From NCBI GenBank assembly GCA_002508495.1, contig DANA01000084.1:11809-19951 (forward strand): 8,143 bases of DNA, given 5' to 3'. The notes beneath the pieces are model-generated. The model had not been told where the DNA came from, ran no database searches, and saw only the letters and a program-made list of their open reading frames with translations. Positions 1 to 5,392 of the stretch are shown here, piece after piece (positions within the stretch are counted from its first letter, which is position 1; every line of letters begins with the position of its first letter). Origin of the DNA: Methanoregula sp. UBA276. Lineage in GTDB: Archaea > Halobacteriota > Methanomicrobia > Methanomicrobiales > Methanospirillaceae. A program made the position numbers and the translations under genes.

Positions 1-348
1 TTGTAATTTCAGATTAAAATAAAATTTTTTTAACTCTTTCATTATGAAAGCATCTTGCTCATTTTGATGCTTGAAAAATGCATTAATTGCGAGTTCTATG
101 AATTTGCCTTCAATATAATCTTCTGAAGTAATATCCGAAAGAGGTCTCCCCTTTTTTGTTTTGGCCAGGAATTTTTTGCATGCGGGGATTAAGTATTCTA
201 ATCCCTGTCGTTTAATGGCGACATTTTTTTCAAAAGAGATATGAATATAATCACGTAAAAAAATATTAAACTCGTGATCATCCTCGTTTAATAATACTAT
301 TGTTTTACAGAATCTCAACAAATCTTGTGAAATTTCATTAAAATCCAT
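1..348 (-). CDS. Unrecognised protein, partial (C-terminus beyond the left edge)
   Basis: Reading the minus strand from the ATG at 348-346 gives 116 codons without a stop up to the window edge, so the gene is cut at its 3' end. A Shine-Dalgarno-like TGAGGA lies at 360-355, six bases before the ATG, which supports this start. The product begins MDFNEISQDLLRF and is rich in Lys, Glu, Phe and Ile, with no evident signal peptide or membrane segment; it reads as a soluble, probably helical protein. I recognise no family motif. The DNA is clearly AT-rich, with many A/T third positions, unlike the GC-rich aro genes to the right, which suggests a different origin such as an accessory or transferred segment. 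It sits 17 bases after the stop of the small minus-strand ORF at 366-521, so the two may be co-transcribed. No function is proposed. Confidence 0.7.
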   Translation of the reverse strand, partial: MDFNEISQDLLRFCKTIVLLNEDDHEFNIFLRDYIHISFEKNVAIKRQGLEYLIPACKKFLAKTKKGRPLSDITSEDYIEGKFIELAINAFFKHQNEQDAFIMKELKKFYFNLKLQ

Positions 349-365
349 TTACAGTCCTCAATATG

Positions 366-521
366 TCAAACCATTTTTTTATTTTTTATTTTTATTATCC
401 TGTAATAGAAGATGATATTATCGAATTTTCCTCGTTGTCTTATGACATCTCGGCCCAAGTCAAAGAACTCCGTATGAAGTTTTTCTCCTACCTCACCTTC
501 ACTTACATGAACAGGAACCAT
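366..521 (-). CDS. Small hypothetical protein, 51 residues
   Basis: On the minus strand an ATG at 521-519 opens a 51-codon frame ending in TGA at 368-366. The product starts MVPVHVSEGEVGEK, continues with an acidic and aromatic middle part (FFDLGRDVIRQRGKFDN) and ends in a Lys/Ile-rich tail. The mixed, non-repetitive composition looks protein-like, but I recognise no family. Its stop lies 17 bases before the ATG of the gene at 1-348, so the two could form one unit. No Shine-Dalgarno motif precedes it; instead the T/A-rich element at 550-542, read on this strand, lies about 25 bases upstream of the ATG, as expected for a leaderless archaeal transcript. The palindrome at 521-535 touches the start codon. 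It could also be a fragment of a decayed gene. The length is short enough that chance remains possible. Confidence 0.45.
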   Translation of the reverse strand: MVPVHVSEGEVGEKLHTEFFDLGRDVIRQRGKFDNIIFYYRIIKIKNKKMV

Positions 522-535
522 GCTACACTGTAGCA
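521..535. promoter_or_regulatory. Perfect 15-base palindrome, operator candidate
   Basis: TGCTACA-C-TGTAGCA is a perfect inverted repeat of two 7-base arms around one base. For the rightward (aro) unit it lies just upstream of the box A at 542-550, where activators often bind; for the leftward unit it falls between that same element and the ATG at 521, a typical repressor position. The inner TACA/TGTA is loosely similar to the TGTACA boxes of the methanogen tryptophan regulator TrpY, but is not identical. Binding is inferred. Confidence 0.4.
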
Positions 536-541
536 CACACC

Positions 542-550
542 CTTAAATAC
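542..550 (+). promoter_or_regulatory. Archaeal box A (TATA) candidate for the aro operon
   Basis: CTTAAATAC matches the general archaeal box A pattern (YTTAWATA). Transcription would start about 25 bases downstream, near 570-575, leaving a leader of about 300 bases before the first aldolase, which fits a regulated 5' leader. The element is nearly symmetric and reads GTATTTAAG on the other strand, so it could also serve the divergent minus-strand ORF at 366-521. A second, weaker T/A-rich element (TTAAGTAT) is at 566-573. No strongly purine-rich BRE is visible on either side. Confidence 0.4.
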
Positions 551-656
551 AAAAACCGCACACGATTAAGTATGCAGGAAGAGTGCCACAGCATTCGTGA
601 GGGTTTTTTCGCCCGTGAATGTTTTTATCTCCACTAGCCCGGCCTCCCTCCGCTGC

Positions 657-806
657 ATGAAACGCACTTCTGAACAGTCACCGAAACGAGCGACCGCACG
701 GTCTCTTGTTCCTGACTTTTTTAACATCTTTTTCGCCGTCTTTGGCTTTACCGGCTTTGGCGGCTTTGGCCGCTTTGGCTTCTATCAGTATTATTTCTGG
801 TATTGA
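657..806 (+). CDS. Putative Phe/Tyr/Trp-rich leader peptide of the aro operon
   Basis: A 49-codon ORF starts at ATG 657 and stops at TGA 804-806; the same frame is open from a GTG at 597, which would give 69 residues. The N-terminus is basic and polar (MKRTSEQSPKRATAR). The last 30 residues contain 11 Phe, 4 Tyr and 1 Trp, ending FYQYYFWY just before the stop. All four Tyr codons are TAT and eight of the eleven Phe codons are TTT. Bacterial leader peptides such as PheL and PheM have the same kind of composition, and this ORF lies directly upstream of genes that make Phe, Tyr and Trp, with a hairpin beginning four bases after its stop. I infer a role in sensing charged aromatic tRNAs by ribosome stalling. 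No Shine-Dalgarno site precedes the ATG, so initiation is uncertain. Part of the Phe/Gly run comes from a short tandem repeat. A small membrane peptide or chance ORF is the alternative. Confidence 0.5.
   Translation: MKRTSEQSPKRATARSLVPDFFNIFFAVFGFTGFGGFGRFGFYQYYFWY
741..779 (+). repeat. Short TTTGGC tandem repeat inside the leader ORF
   Basis: TTTGGC occurs at 741, 756, 765 and 774, the last three spaced exactly nine bases apart, with a degenerate copy (TTTACC) at 747. In the leader frame it encodes Phe-Gly plus one residue, so slippage would add or remove Phe codons without breaking the frame. It also forms a small hairpin: GCGGC at 760-764 pairs with GCCGC at 769-773 around a four-base loop. 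Confidence 0.6.
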
Positions 807-810
807 TCAT

Positions 811-849
811 TCCCTCTGATTTGCCGGAAAATCCTGCAAAAACGAGGGA
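811..849 (+). promoter_or_regulatory. Hairpin just after the leader ORF, attenuator candidate
   Basis: TCCCTC (811-816) pairs with GAGGGA (844-849); inside it, TTTGC (820-824) pairs with GCAAA (836-840) and, after one mismatch, GGA (826-828) with TCC (832-834). This gives about 14 base pairs interrupted by a small internal loop, starting four bases after the leader stop codon. It is followed by moderately T-rich sequence (850-871) without a clean T-run, so it is not a standard terminator. It could stall the polymerase, occlude the purine-rich GAGGGAG, or switch with other pairings. The regulatory role is inferred from position. Confidence 0.4.
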
Positions 850-871
850 GCATTGTTTACGAGTGTTTACT

Positions 872-1663
872 ATGAGAGGAAAGGAAATCCGTCTGGAAAG
901 AATCATGAACCGCAATACGAAAAAGTCCGTCATCATCCCGATGGATCACGGCGTCACGAACGGCCCCATCCCGGGCCTGATCGACATGGGCCAGGCCGTG
1001 AATCTCGTGGCCGATGGCGGGGCCAATGCCGTGATAGGCCACGTGGGCCTTGCGCTCCACGGCCATCGGCAGGGCGGACGGGACGTGGGGCTCATCCTGC
1101 ACCTGTCCGCCAGCACCATGCTTGCGCCGGACCCCAACAGCAAGGTGCTCGTCAACACCGTGCAGAACGCCCTCAAGATGGGCGCGGATGCCGTCTCGAT
1201 GCATGTCAACATCGGGGCCGAAGAGGAGGCCCGGATGCTCGGCGACCTTGGCGCAGTCTCGGTGGAATGCATGGAATGGGGGATGCCGCTCCTTGCCATG
1301 ATGTACCCGCGGGGCAAGAACATCCGGTGCGACAACGATGTCGACCAGGTCAAGCTCGCCGCCCGGGTGGCAGCCGAGCTCGGCGCCGACATCGTCAAGA
1401 CCGTGTACACGGGCGACCCCGAGAGCTTCCGCGAAGTGACCCGGGGCTGCCCGGTACCCGTGGTGGTGGCGGGCGGGAGCAAGACCGATGACCGCACCAC
1501 CCTTGAACTGATCGAGGGGGCGATGGCAGGCGGCGCTGCCGGCATCTCGATTGGCCGCAACGCCTTCCAGCACCGGCACCCGGCACAGTTTGTCCGGGCC
1601 GCGGCCTGTATCGTGCACGCGAACAAGAGCGTTGAAGAGGCGCTGAAGATAATCGAATCATAA
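872..1663 (+). CDS. aroA': ADTH synthase-like class I aldolase, first copy
   Basis: This 263-residue protein belongs to the DeoC/FbaB class I aldolase family that includes 2-amino-3,7-dideoxy-D-threo-hept-6-ulosonate (ADTH) synthase, which joins aspartate semialdehyde to a six-carbon ketose phosphate in the archaeal route to dehydroquinate. Visible landmarks are PMDHG (Asp25), MYPRG (Tyr145) and the Schiff-base lysine in DIVKT (Lys176); their spacing equals that of Asp33, Tyr153 and Lys184 in the Methanocaldococcus enzyme MJ0400, as I recall it. The ATG at 872 is preferred over TTG 803 because the adjacent paralog starts at the equivalent place; GAGTG at 861-865 is a weak ribosome site. Unlike the second copy it has Val58 where that one has Lys (HVG against HKG). 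It may therefore be either the ADTH synthase or an MJ1585-like enzyme making the precursor 6-deoxy-5-ketofructose 1-phosphate. Family assignment is firm, exact reaction is not. Confidence 0.88.
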   Translation: MRGKEIRLERIMNRNTKKSVIIPMDHGVTNGPIPGLIDMGQAVNLVADGGANAVIGHVGLALHGHRQGGRDVGLILHLSASTMLAPDPNSKVLVNTVQNALKMGADAVSMHVNIGAEEEARMLGDLGAVSVECMEWGMPLLAMMYPRGKNIRCDNDVDQVKLAARVAAELGADIVKTVYTGDPESFREVTRGCPVPVVVAGGSKTDDRTTLELIEGAMAGGAAGISIGRNAFQHRHPAQFVRAAACIVHANKSVEEALKIIES

Positions 1664-1676
1664 GAATGGTGCAACC

Positions 1677-2459
1677 ATGATAGGAAAAGAGATCCGGATC
1701 GAACGGATAATGGACAGGAACACGGGAAGGTCGGTCATCGTGCCGATGGACCACGGGTTCTCTATGGGACAGATTGACGGGCTCCTTGACATGACGCAGG
1801 TCATCAGTGACGTAAGCGAGGGCGGGGCAAACGCGATCGTGCTCCACAAGGGCCTCGTCAAGCGCGGGCACCGGAAGCACGGCCGGGACATCGGCCTCTT
1901 CATCCACCTCTCGGGCAGCACCTCGCTCAACCCGGACCCGAACGACAAGGTGCAGGTCTGCACGGTAGAAGAGGCAATCGCGCTCGGGGCAGACGGGGTC
2001 TCGATCCACATCAACCTCGGCTCGCCCAGCGAATCGAAGATGCTCGAGATAGGCGCAAATGTTGCCCGGGACTGCAACCGCTGGGGCATGCCGCTCCTCA
2101 TCATGAGCTACCCGCGGGGCAAGGGCATCGACTCCTTCTCGGCGCAGTCGGTCGGCCATGCCGTGAGGGTGGCAGAAGAGCTCGGGGCCGACTTGATCAA
2201 GACCAACTACCCGGGCGATCCCGAAGCATTCCGGAAGATCTGCAAGGCCTGCTCGGTGCCGGTCTTCATCGCGGGCGGCGAGAAGACTGGCGACCTCGAA
2301 TCCTTAAAGATCATCCGGGACGCGGTGGGCGTTGGCGGGGCAGGGGTCTGCGTGGGACGCAATGCGTTCCAGAGAAAAGACACCCGGGCATTCGTGCAGT
2401 CGCTCTGCCGCGTGGTGCACCACAACGTGGACCCGGCCAAGGCGCTGGAGCATAAGTAG
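1677..2459 (+). CDS. aroA': ADTH synthase-like class I aldolase, second copy
   Basis: This 260-residue paralog of the preceding gene starts 13 bases after its stop, with GGTG at 1668-1671 as a likely ribosome site. Both proteins share the opening pattern MxGKEIRxERIMxRNT and the PMDHG, YPRGK, IKT/VKT and VGRNAFQ/IGRNAFQ blocks. Here the catalytic set is Asp25, Tyr145 and Lys175. It keeps the LHKG motif (Lys58) that I recall from MJ0400 and that the first copy lacks, so this may be the true ADTH synthase (EC 2.2.1.10). By analogy with the MJ0400/MJ1585 pair in Methanocaldococcus, one copy could make the ketose phosphate precursor and the other ADTH. A 331-base non-coding gap separates it from aroB', the next gene in the pathway. 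Tandem duplication is seen in the sequence; the division of labour is inferred. Confidence 0.88.
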   Translation: MIGKEIRIERIMDRNTGRSVIVPMDHGFSMGQIDGLLDMTQVISDVSEGGANAIVLHKGLVKRGHRKHGRDIGLFIHLSGSTSLNPDPNDKVQVCTVEEAIALGADGVSIHINLGSPSESKMLEIGANVARDCNRWGMPLLIMSYPRGKGIDSFSAQSVGHAVRVAEELGADLIKTNYPGDPEAFRKICKACSVPVFIAGGEKTGDLESLKIIRDAVGVGGAGVCVGRNAFQRKDTRAFVQSLCRVVHHNVDPAKALEHK

Positions 2460-2598
2460 AGAGGGATTCAGAACCGGACCGTCGGAAGAATTCCGGCAAG
2501 TACCCTGGTGAATACGAGGGAGCCACGGGCGCTCGGGGTCTGTCGACCCTCGCCTTTGTGGAGCACGCCGTACATGGGACTTGGTCACATGCGGGGGT

Positions 2599-2658
2599 CA
2601 AGGGGGCTTGCCCCCTTGGGGTGCCTCCTCCTCTCTTGGGAGAGAGGGGGTCACCCTC
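2599..2658 (+). repeat. Tandem G/C-rich hairpins with competing stems
   Basis: CAAGGGGG (2599-2606) pairs perfectly with CCCCCTTG (2611-2618) around the loop CTTG. Next, a 10-pair stem (one G-T pair) joins 2627-2636 to 2641-2650 around TGGG. Within its right arm GAGGG (2644-2648) can instead pair with CCCTC (2654-2658), so the second and third stems exclude each other. No T-run follows, so a classical terminator is not supported. It may be an internal regulatory structure, a processing site or a repeat element. Confidence 0.55.
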
Positions 2659-2713
2659 ACAAACTCCACTGAGCGCAAACCGGAAAAAACCACAGAGCAA
2701 AACGGAGAACAAT

Positions 2714-2794
2714 ATGAAACGTAAACAGCTGATGCAGGAGACCGGCATAACCATGAATCGAAGGAACAAAAAAACAGCGGTGATCCCGCCATGA
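2714..2794 (+). other. 26-codon ORF resembling the aldolase N-terminus, possible gene remnant
   Basis: A short ORF starts at ATG 2714 with GGAGA at 2704-2708 five bases upstream, and its TGA (2792-2794) overlaps the ATG of aroB' in an ATGA. Its product has MNRRNKKTAVIPP, close to MNRNTKKSVIIPM at the start of the first aldolase, and a preceding MKRKQL matching MRGKEI loosely; with a two-residue gap about 11 of 24 positions agree. This suggests the broken 5' end of a third aldolase copy, or a coupling ORF for aroB'. It is short, so coincidence is possible. Confidence 0.3.
2779..2785 (+). promoter_or_regulatory. Strong ribosome binding site of aroB'
   Basis: GGTGATC followed by C is complementary to the conserved 16S rRNA 3' tail (GGATCACC) and lies five bases before the ATG at 2791. 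It fixes the aroB' start and shows that this gene can be initiated independently despite the overlapping upstream ORF. Confidence 0.75.
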
Positions 2795-3777
2795 AACAGT
2801 TCTGGGTCGACCTCCGGCCATGGAACAAGGAGATCGCTACTACCGCAATCGAGAGCGGCGCAGACGCGCTGGTGACAGACAAGGCTGAGAACGTACGGAG
2901 GCTCGGGCGGATCACCACCATTGCCCCGGACGGCGACCTGTCCATCGGGAAGGATATTGCCGAGATGACGATCACGGACAAGGCAAGCGAGAACGCCGCG
3001 GCGGCAATCGGCAGGAGCCGCTATGTCATCGTAACCACCAGCGACTGGACGGTCATCCCGCTCGAGAACCTGGTTGCCCAGTCCGAGAAGATCATCGCGC
3101 GGGTAAAAGACGAGACCGAAGCCCGGATGGCACTCACCGTCCTGGAAAAAGGCGTGGGGGGGATCCTCCTCGCCACTACCGACCCGGCCGTGGTGCGCTC
3201 GGTGGCAAAACTGATCAAGGCAACGGCCGGAACCGTCAGCCTCGTCCCCTTCACGGTAACAAAGATCCAGCCGGTGGGGATGGGCGACCGCGTCTGCGTT
3301 GACACCTGCTCGATGCTTGAAGACGGCGAGGGCATGCTGATGGGAAACACCTCGTCTGCCATGCTGCTGGTCCATGCCGAGACACTCGAGAACCCGTACG
3401 TTGCCCCGCGCCCGTTCCGGGTCAATGCCGGGGCCGTGCATGCCTACATCCTCCTGCCCGGGGGAAAAACCGCATACCTTTCTGACCTTGCCATCGGGGG
3501 CGAAGTCCTGGTCACGGACGCACACGGCGCAGCCCATACCGCAGTCATCGGCCGGACCAAGATCGAACGCCGCCCCCTTCTGCTCGTACAAGCTGCTGCC
3601 GGTGACGCAACCGTCAGCCTGATCCTCCAGAACGCCGAGACAATCCGGCTCGTGGGTGAAGGCGGCAGCGCCATCTCGGTTGTCCAGCTCAAAGTCGGTG
3701 ACACAATCATGGGCACCGTGCTTGAGGGCGGCAGGCATTTTGGGATGGCCATCAAAGAGACGATTCGCGAGAAATGA
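2791..3777 (+). CDS. aroB': 3-dehydroquinate synthase, archaeal type II
   Basis: This 328-residue protein is a type II dehydroquinate synthase (MJ1249 family, EC 1.4.1.24). It oxidatively deaminates ADTH with NAD and cyclises the product to 3-dehydroquinate, replacing the bacterial AroB step. Family landmarks are the N-terminal KQFWVDLRPW, the central GMGDRVCVDTCSM (163-175) followed by GEGMLMGNTSSA, the block NPYVAPRPFRVNAGAVHAY (201-219), and the C-terminal GRHFGM. Length is normal for the family. The start is set by the strong ribosome site at 2779-2785. It is the first gene of a tightly overlapping run and its stop overlaps the tyrA start by four bases (ATGA). Its substrate is made by one of the two upstream aldolases, so the order of genes follows the order of reactions. 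No defects are seen. Confidence 0.96.
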   Translation: MKQFWVDLRPWNKEIATTAIESGADALVTDKAENVRRLGRITTIAPDGDLSIGKDIAEMTITDKASENAAAAIGRSRYVIVTTSDWTVIPLENLVAQSEKIIARVKDETEARMALTVLEKGVGGILLATTDPAVVRSVAKLIKATAGTVSLVPFTVTKIQPVGMGDRVCVDTCSMLEDGEGMLMGNTSSAMLLVHAETLENPYVAPRPFRVNAGAVHAYILLPGGKTAYLSDLAIGGEVLVTDAHGAAHTAVIGRTKIERRPLLLVQAAAGDATVSLILQNAETIRLVGEGGSAISVVQLKVGDTIMGTVLEGGRHFGMAIKETIREK

Positions 3778-4604
3778 CCATGCAGGCAGGAATCATCGGG
3801 GGCACGGGAAAGATGGGCCGGCTCTTTGTGCCGGTCTTTGAACGTGCCGGCTATGAGGTGCTCGTTTCCGGCCGCTCGACCAGCCGGTCGGCAGCGGACC
3901 TGGCCAGGCGCTGCGAGCTCGTCATCGTCTCGGTCCCCATACGGGACACGGTCCGGGTCATCGAGGAGATTGCGCCAATCATGACAAAAGACCAGCTCCT
4001 CTGTGACTTCACCTCGCTCAAGGTACTGCCGGTCGAGGCGATGCTCAAATCAAAAGCGCACGTGATCGGGCTCCACCCGATGTTCGGCCCGACCGTAAAA
4101 AGCCTGAAAGGCCAGACCATCATTGTCTGCCCGGCCCGGGCAGAGGAAGGGCACCTCCATTCCCTCCTCTCCATCTTCCATAACGAGGGGGCAGAATGCA
4201 CCATCACCACGCCCGAACAGCATGACCGGATGATGGCAGTCGTGCAGGGGCTCACCCACTACATGACGCTCTGCATGGCAGACACCGTGCGCCGCCTCAA
4301 AATTGACATCAAAAAGACCGCGGATTTCACGAGCCCCGTGTACCAGATCGAGCTCTCGGTCATAGGCCGGCTCCTTGCGCAGGACCCGGGCCTCTATGCC
4401 GACATCCTCCAGATGAACCCCTATGTGCCGGAAGTGATCGCGGCCTGCCAGGAATCGGCCGGCGAACTCGCGGGGATCATCGCGGCGCAGGACAAGGGGC
4501 TCTTCCGGGCATTCTTCGAGCAGGACAGCCGGCACTTCGGCGAAGCCTGCGAACAGGGACTGGTTATGACCGACGCCCTTATCGAATCGATGGTGGAGAA
4601 ATGA
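3774..4604 (+). CDS. tyrA: Prephenate dehydrogenase
   Basis: This 276-residue protein converts prephenate to 4-hydroxyphenylpyruvate with NAD(P), on the tyrosine branch (EC 1.3.1.12 or 1.3.1.13). An N-terminal Rossmann motif GIIGGTGKMG (6-15) is followed by SVPI (53-56), CDFTSLK (77-83), the substrate-site segment GLHPMFGP (99-106, with His101), and QHDRMM (149-154). The remainder is the helical dimerisation domain. No chorismate mutase domain is fused at the N-terminus and no ACT domain at the C-terminus, so the protein has no visible tyrosine-binding regulatory domain, unlike longer archaeal TyrA forms. ATG 3774 forms an ATGA overlap with aroB'; ATG 3780 is an equally acceptable start giving two fewer residues. 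The end overlaps pheA by four bases. Confidence 0.92.
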   Translation: MTMQAGIIGGTGKMGRLFVPVFERAGYEVLVSGRSTSRSAADLARRCELVIVSVPIRDTVRVIEEIAPIMTKDQLLCDFTSLKVLPVEAMLKSKAHVIGLHPMFGPTVKSLKGQTIIVCPARAEEGHLHSLLSIFHNEGAECTITTPEQHDRMMAVVQGLTHYMTLCMADTVRRLKIDIKKTADFTSPVYQIELSVIGRLLAQDPGLYADILQMNPYVPEVIAACQESAGELAGIIAAQDKGLFRAFFEQDSRHFGEACEQGLVMTDALIESMVEK

Positions 4605-5392
4605 CCCTGATCACCCTTGGGCCGGAGGGGACCTTCTCCCATGAACTGGCAGGAAAACTCGAAAAGGAACCAGTCGTTCTCCTTCCCACCATCCGCGCCA
4701 TCATGGCAGCGGTAGCGCGGGGCGAGGGGGACGGGATCGTGCCTATCGAGAACTCCGAGGCCGGTGGCGTTGGCGAGACGCTCGACAACCTCGTGCGCTT
4801 CCCGCTCTCCATCACCGCAGAGATGTACATGCCCATCCACCACAACCTTGCCTCCATCGTGCCCATGGAGAAGATCCGCGTCCTCTATGCCCATCCCCAG
4901 ACCCACGAGCAGTGCAGCGATATCGTCGAACTCCTGGGCGTCCCGGTCATCCACACGAGCAGCAATGCCTCCAGTGCCCGCGAGGCCAAAAAGACGCCCA
5001 ATGCCGGCGCCATCATCTCAACATCTGCCGCTGCGCTGTACCGGATCCCCATCATCATGCCCGCTACCGAGAACAACCCGGACAATACTACCCGGTTTGT
5101 CCGGATCTCCCGTGAACCGGTGCGGGACGAGCAGCCGGAGAAGTGCAGCATTGTCATCGACCCGAGCACCGACCGTGCCGGGCTCCTCCATGACCTGCTC
5201 GCGGCATTTGCACGCCGGGGGATCAACCTGACCCGGATCGAATCCCGGCCATCGAAGCGCGGGATCGGGAACTATGTCTTCTTCCTCGACTTCACGTGGT
5301 CACCGGCAACCATGGACGCAATCGCCGAACTGCGCGGCATGACGCAGGTCCGGGAACTGGGCTGCTACCGGAAGATCGAGGTTTCGAAATGA
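4601..5392 (+). CDS. pheA: Prephenate dehydratase with ACT domain
   Basis: This 263-residue protein decarboxylates and dehydrates prephenate to phenylpyruvate on the phenylalanine branch (EC 4.2.1.51). The catalytic part begins LGPEGTFS (6-13), has PIENS (48-52), AHPQ (97-100) and the conserved NTTRF (162-166) with the catalytic Thr. A C-terminal ACT domain starts near residue 183, with DRAGLLHDLL (191-200) in place of the usual GALV segment and ESRPS (214-218), the Phe-binding motif; feedback inhibition by phenylalanine is therefore expected. There is no fused chorismate mutase, unlike the bifunctional enzyme of E. coli. It overlaps tyrA upstream and aroA downstream by ATGA, so translational coupling is likely. 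The length matches monofunctional homologs. Confidence 0.95.
   Translation: MTLITLGPEGTFSHELAGKLEKEPVVLLPTIRAIMAAVARGEGDGIVPIENSEAGGVGETLDNLVRFPLSITAEMYMPIHHNLASIVPMEKIRVLYAHPQTHEQCSDIVELLGVPVIHTSSNASSAREAKKTPNAGAIISTSAAALYRIPIIMPATENNPDNTTRFVRISREPVRDEQPEKCSIVIDPSTDRAGLLHDLLAAFARRGINLTRIESRPSKRGIGNYVFFLDFTWSPATMDAIAELRGMTQVRELGCYRKIEVSK

Larger units (their letters stand above)
2460..2790 (+). other. Structured intergenic gap between the aldolases and aroB'
   Basis: No convincing gene fills this gap. It contains several small inverted repeats: CGGAA/TTCCG (2483-2495), GGGTC/GACCC (2536-2549), and the strong G/C-rich set at 2599-2658. Two imperfect copies of a CCAC-GAGC-AAA-CGGA pattern stand at 2666-2684 and 2690-2706. 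No clear box A is visible. The G/C-rich stems resemble the debris of dispersed intergenic repeats common in methanogen genomes, but this cannot be confirmed from one window. A frame open over 2558-2794 has a low-complexity composition and is not believed coding over its full length. Confidence 0.5.

Noticed and set aside
741..779. CRISPR or larger repeat array
   Set aside because: The repeat unit is nine bases, in frame with the ORF and without spacers; it is a local slippage-type repeat.
811..871. Classical intrinsic terminator after the leader ORF
   Set aside because: The hairpin is real but no uninterrupted T-run follows it, so only a looser attenuator role is proposed.
748..936. Minus-strand ORF of 62 residues across the leader and aldolase start
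   Set aside because: It overlaps the aldolase coding start on the opposite strand, and its C-terminal Ser/Gln/Arg-rich part is only the antisense reading of the TTTGGC repeat.
2558..2713. Coding use of the first part of the 78-residue frame before aroB'
   Set aside because: It runs through the G/C-rich hairpins, has a Pro/Gly/Ser low-complexity composition and no ribosome site; only the last 26 codons are of interest.
2311..3738. Long minus-strand ORF of 475 residues opposite the second aldolase and aroB'
   Set aside because: It is the antisense shadow of two clearly identified genes in GC-rich DNA, where long antisense frames are common; it also runs through the non-coding gap and shows no family motif.
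5296..5388. N-terminal extension of AroA from a GTG at 5296
   Set aside because: The extra 31 residues lie wholly inside pheA, are unrelated to EPSP synthases, and the ATG at 5389 gives the correct family N-terminus with an ATGA overlap.
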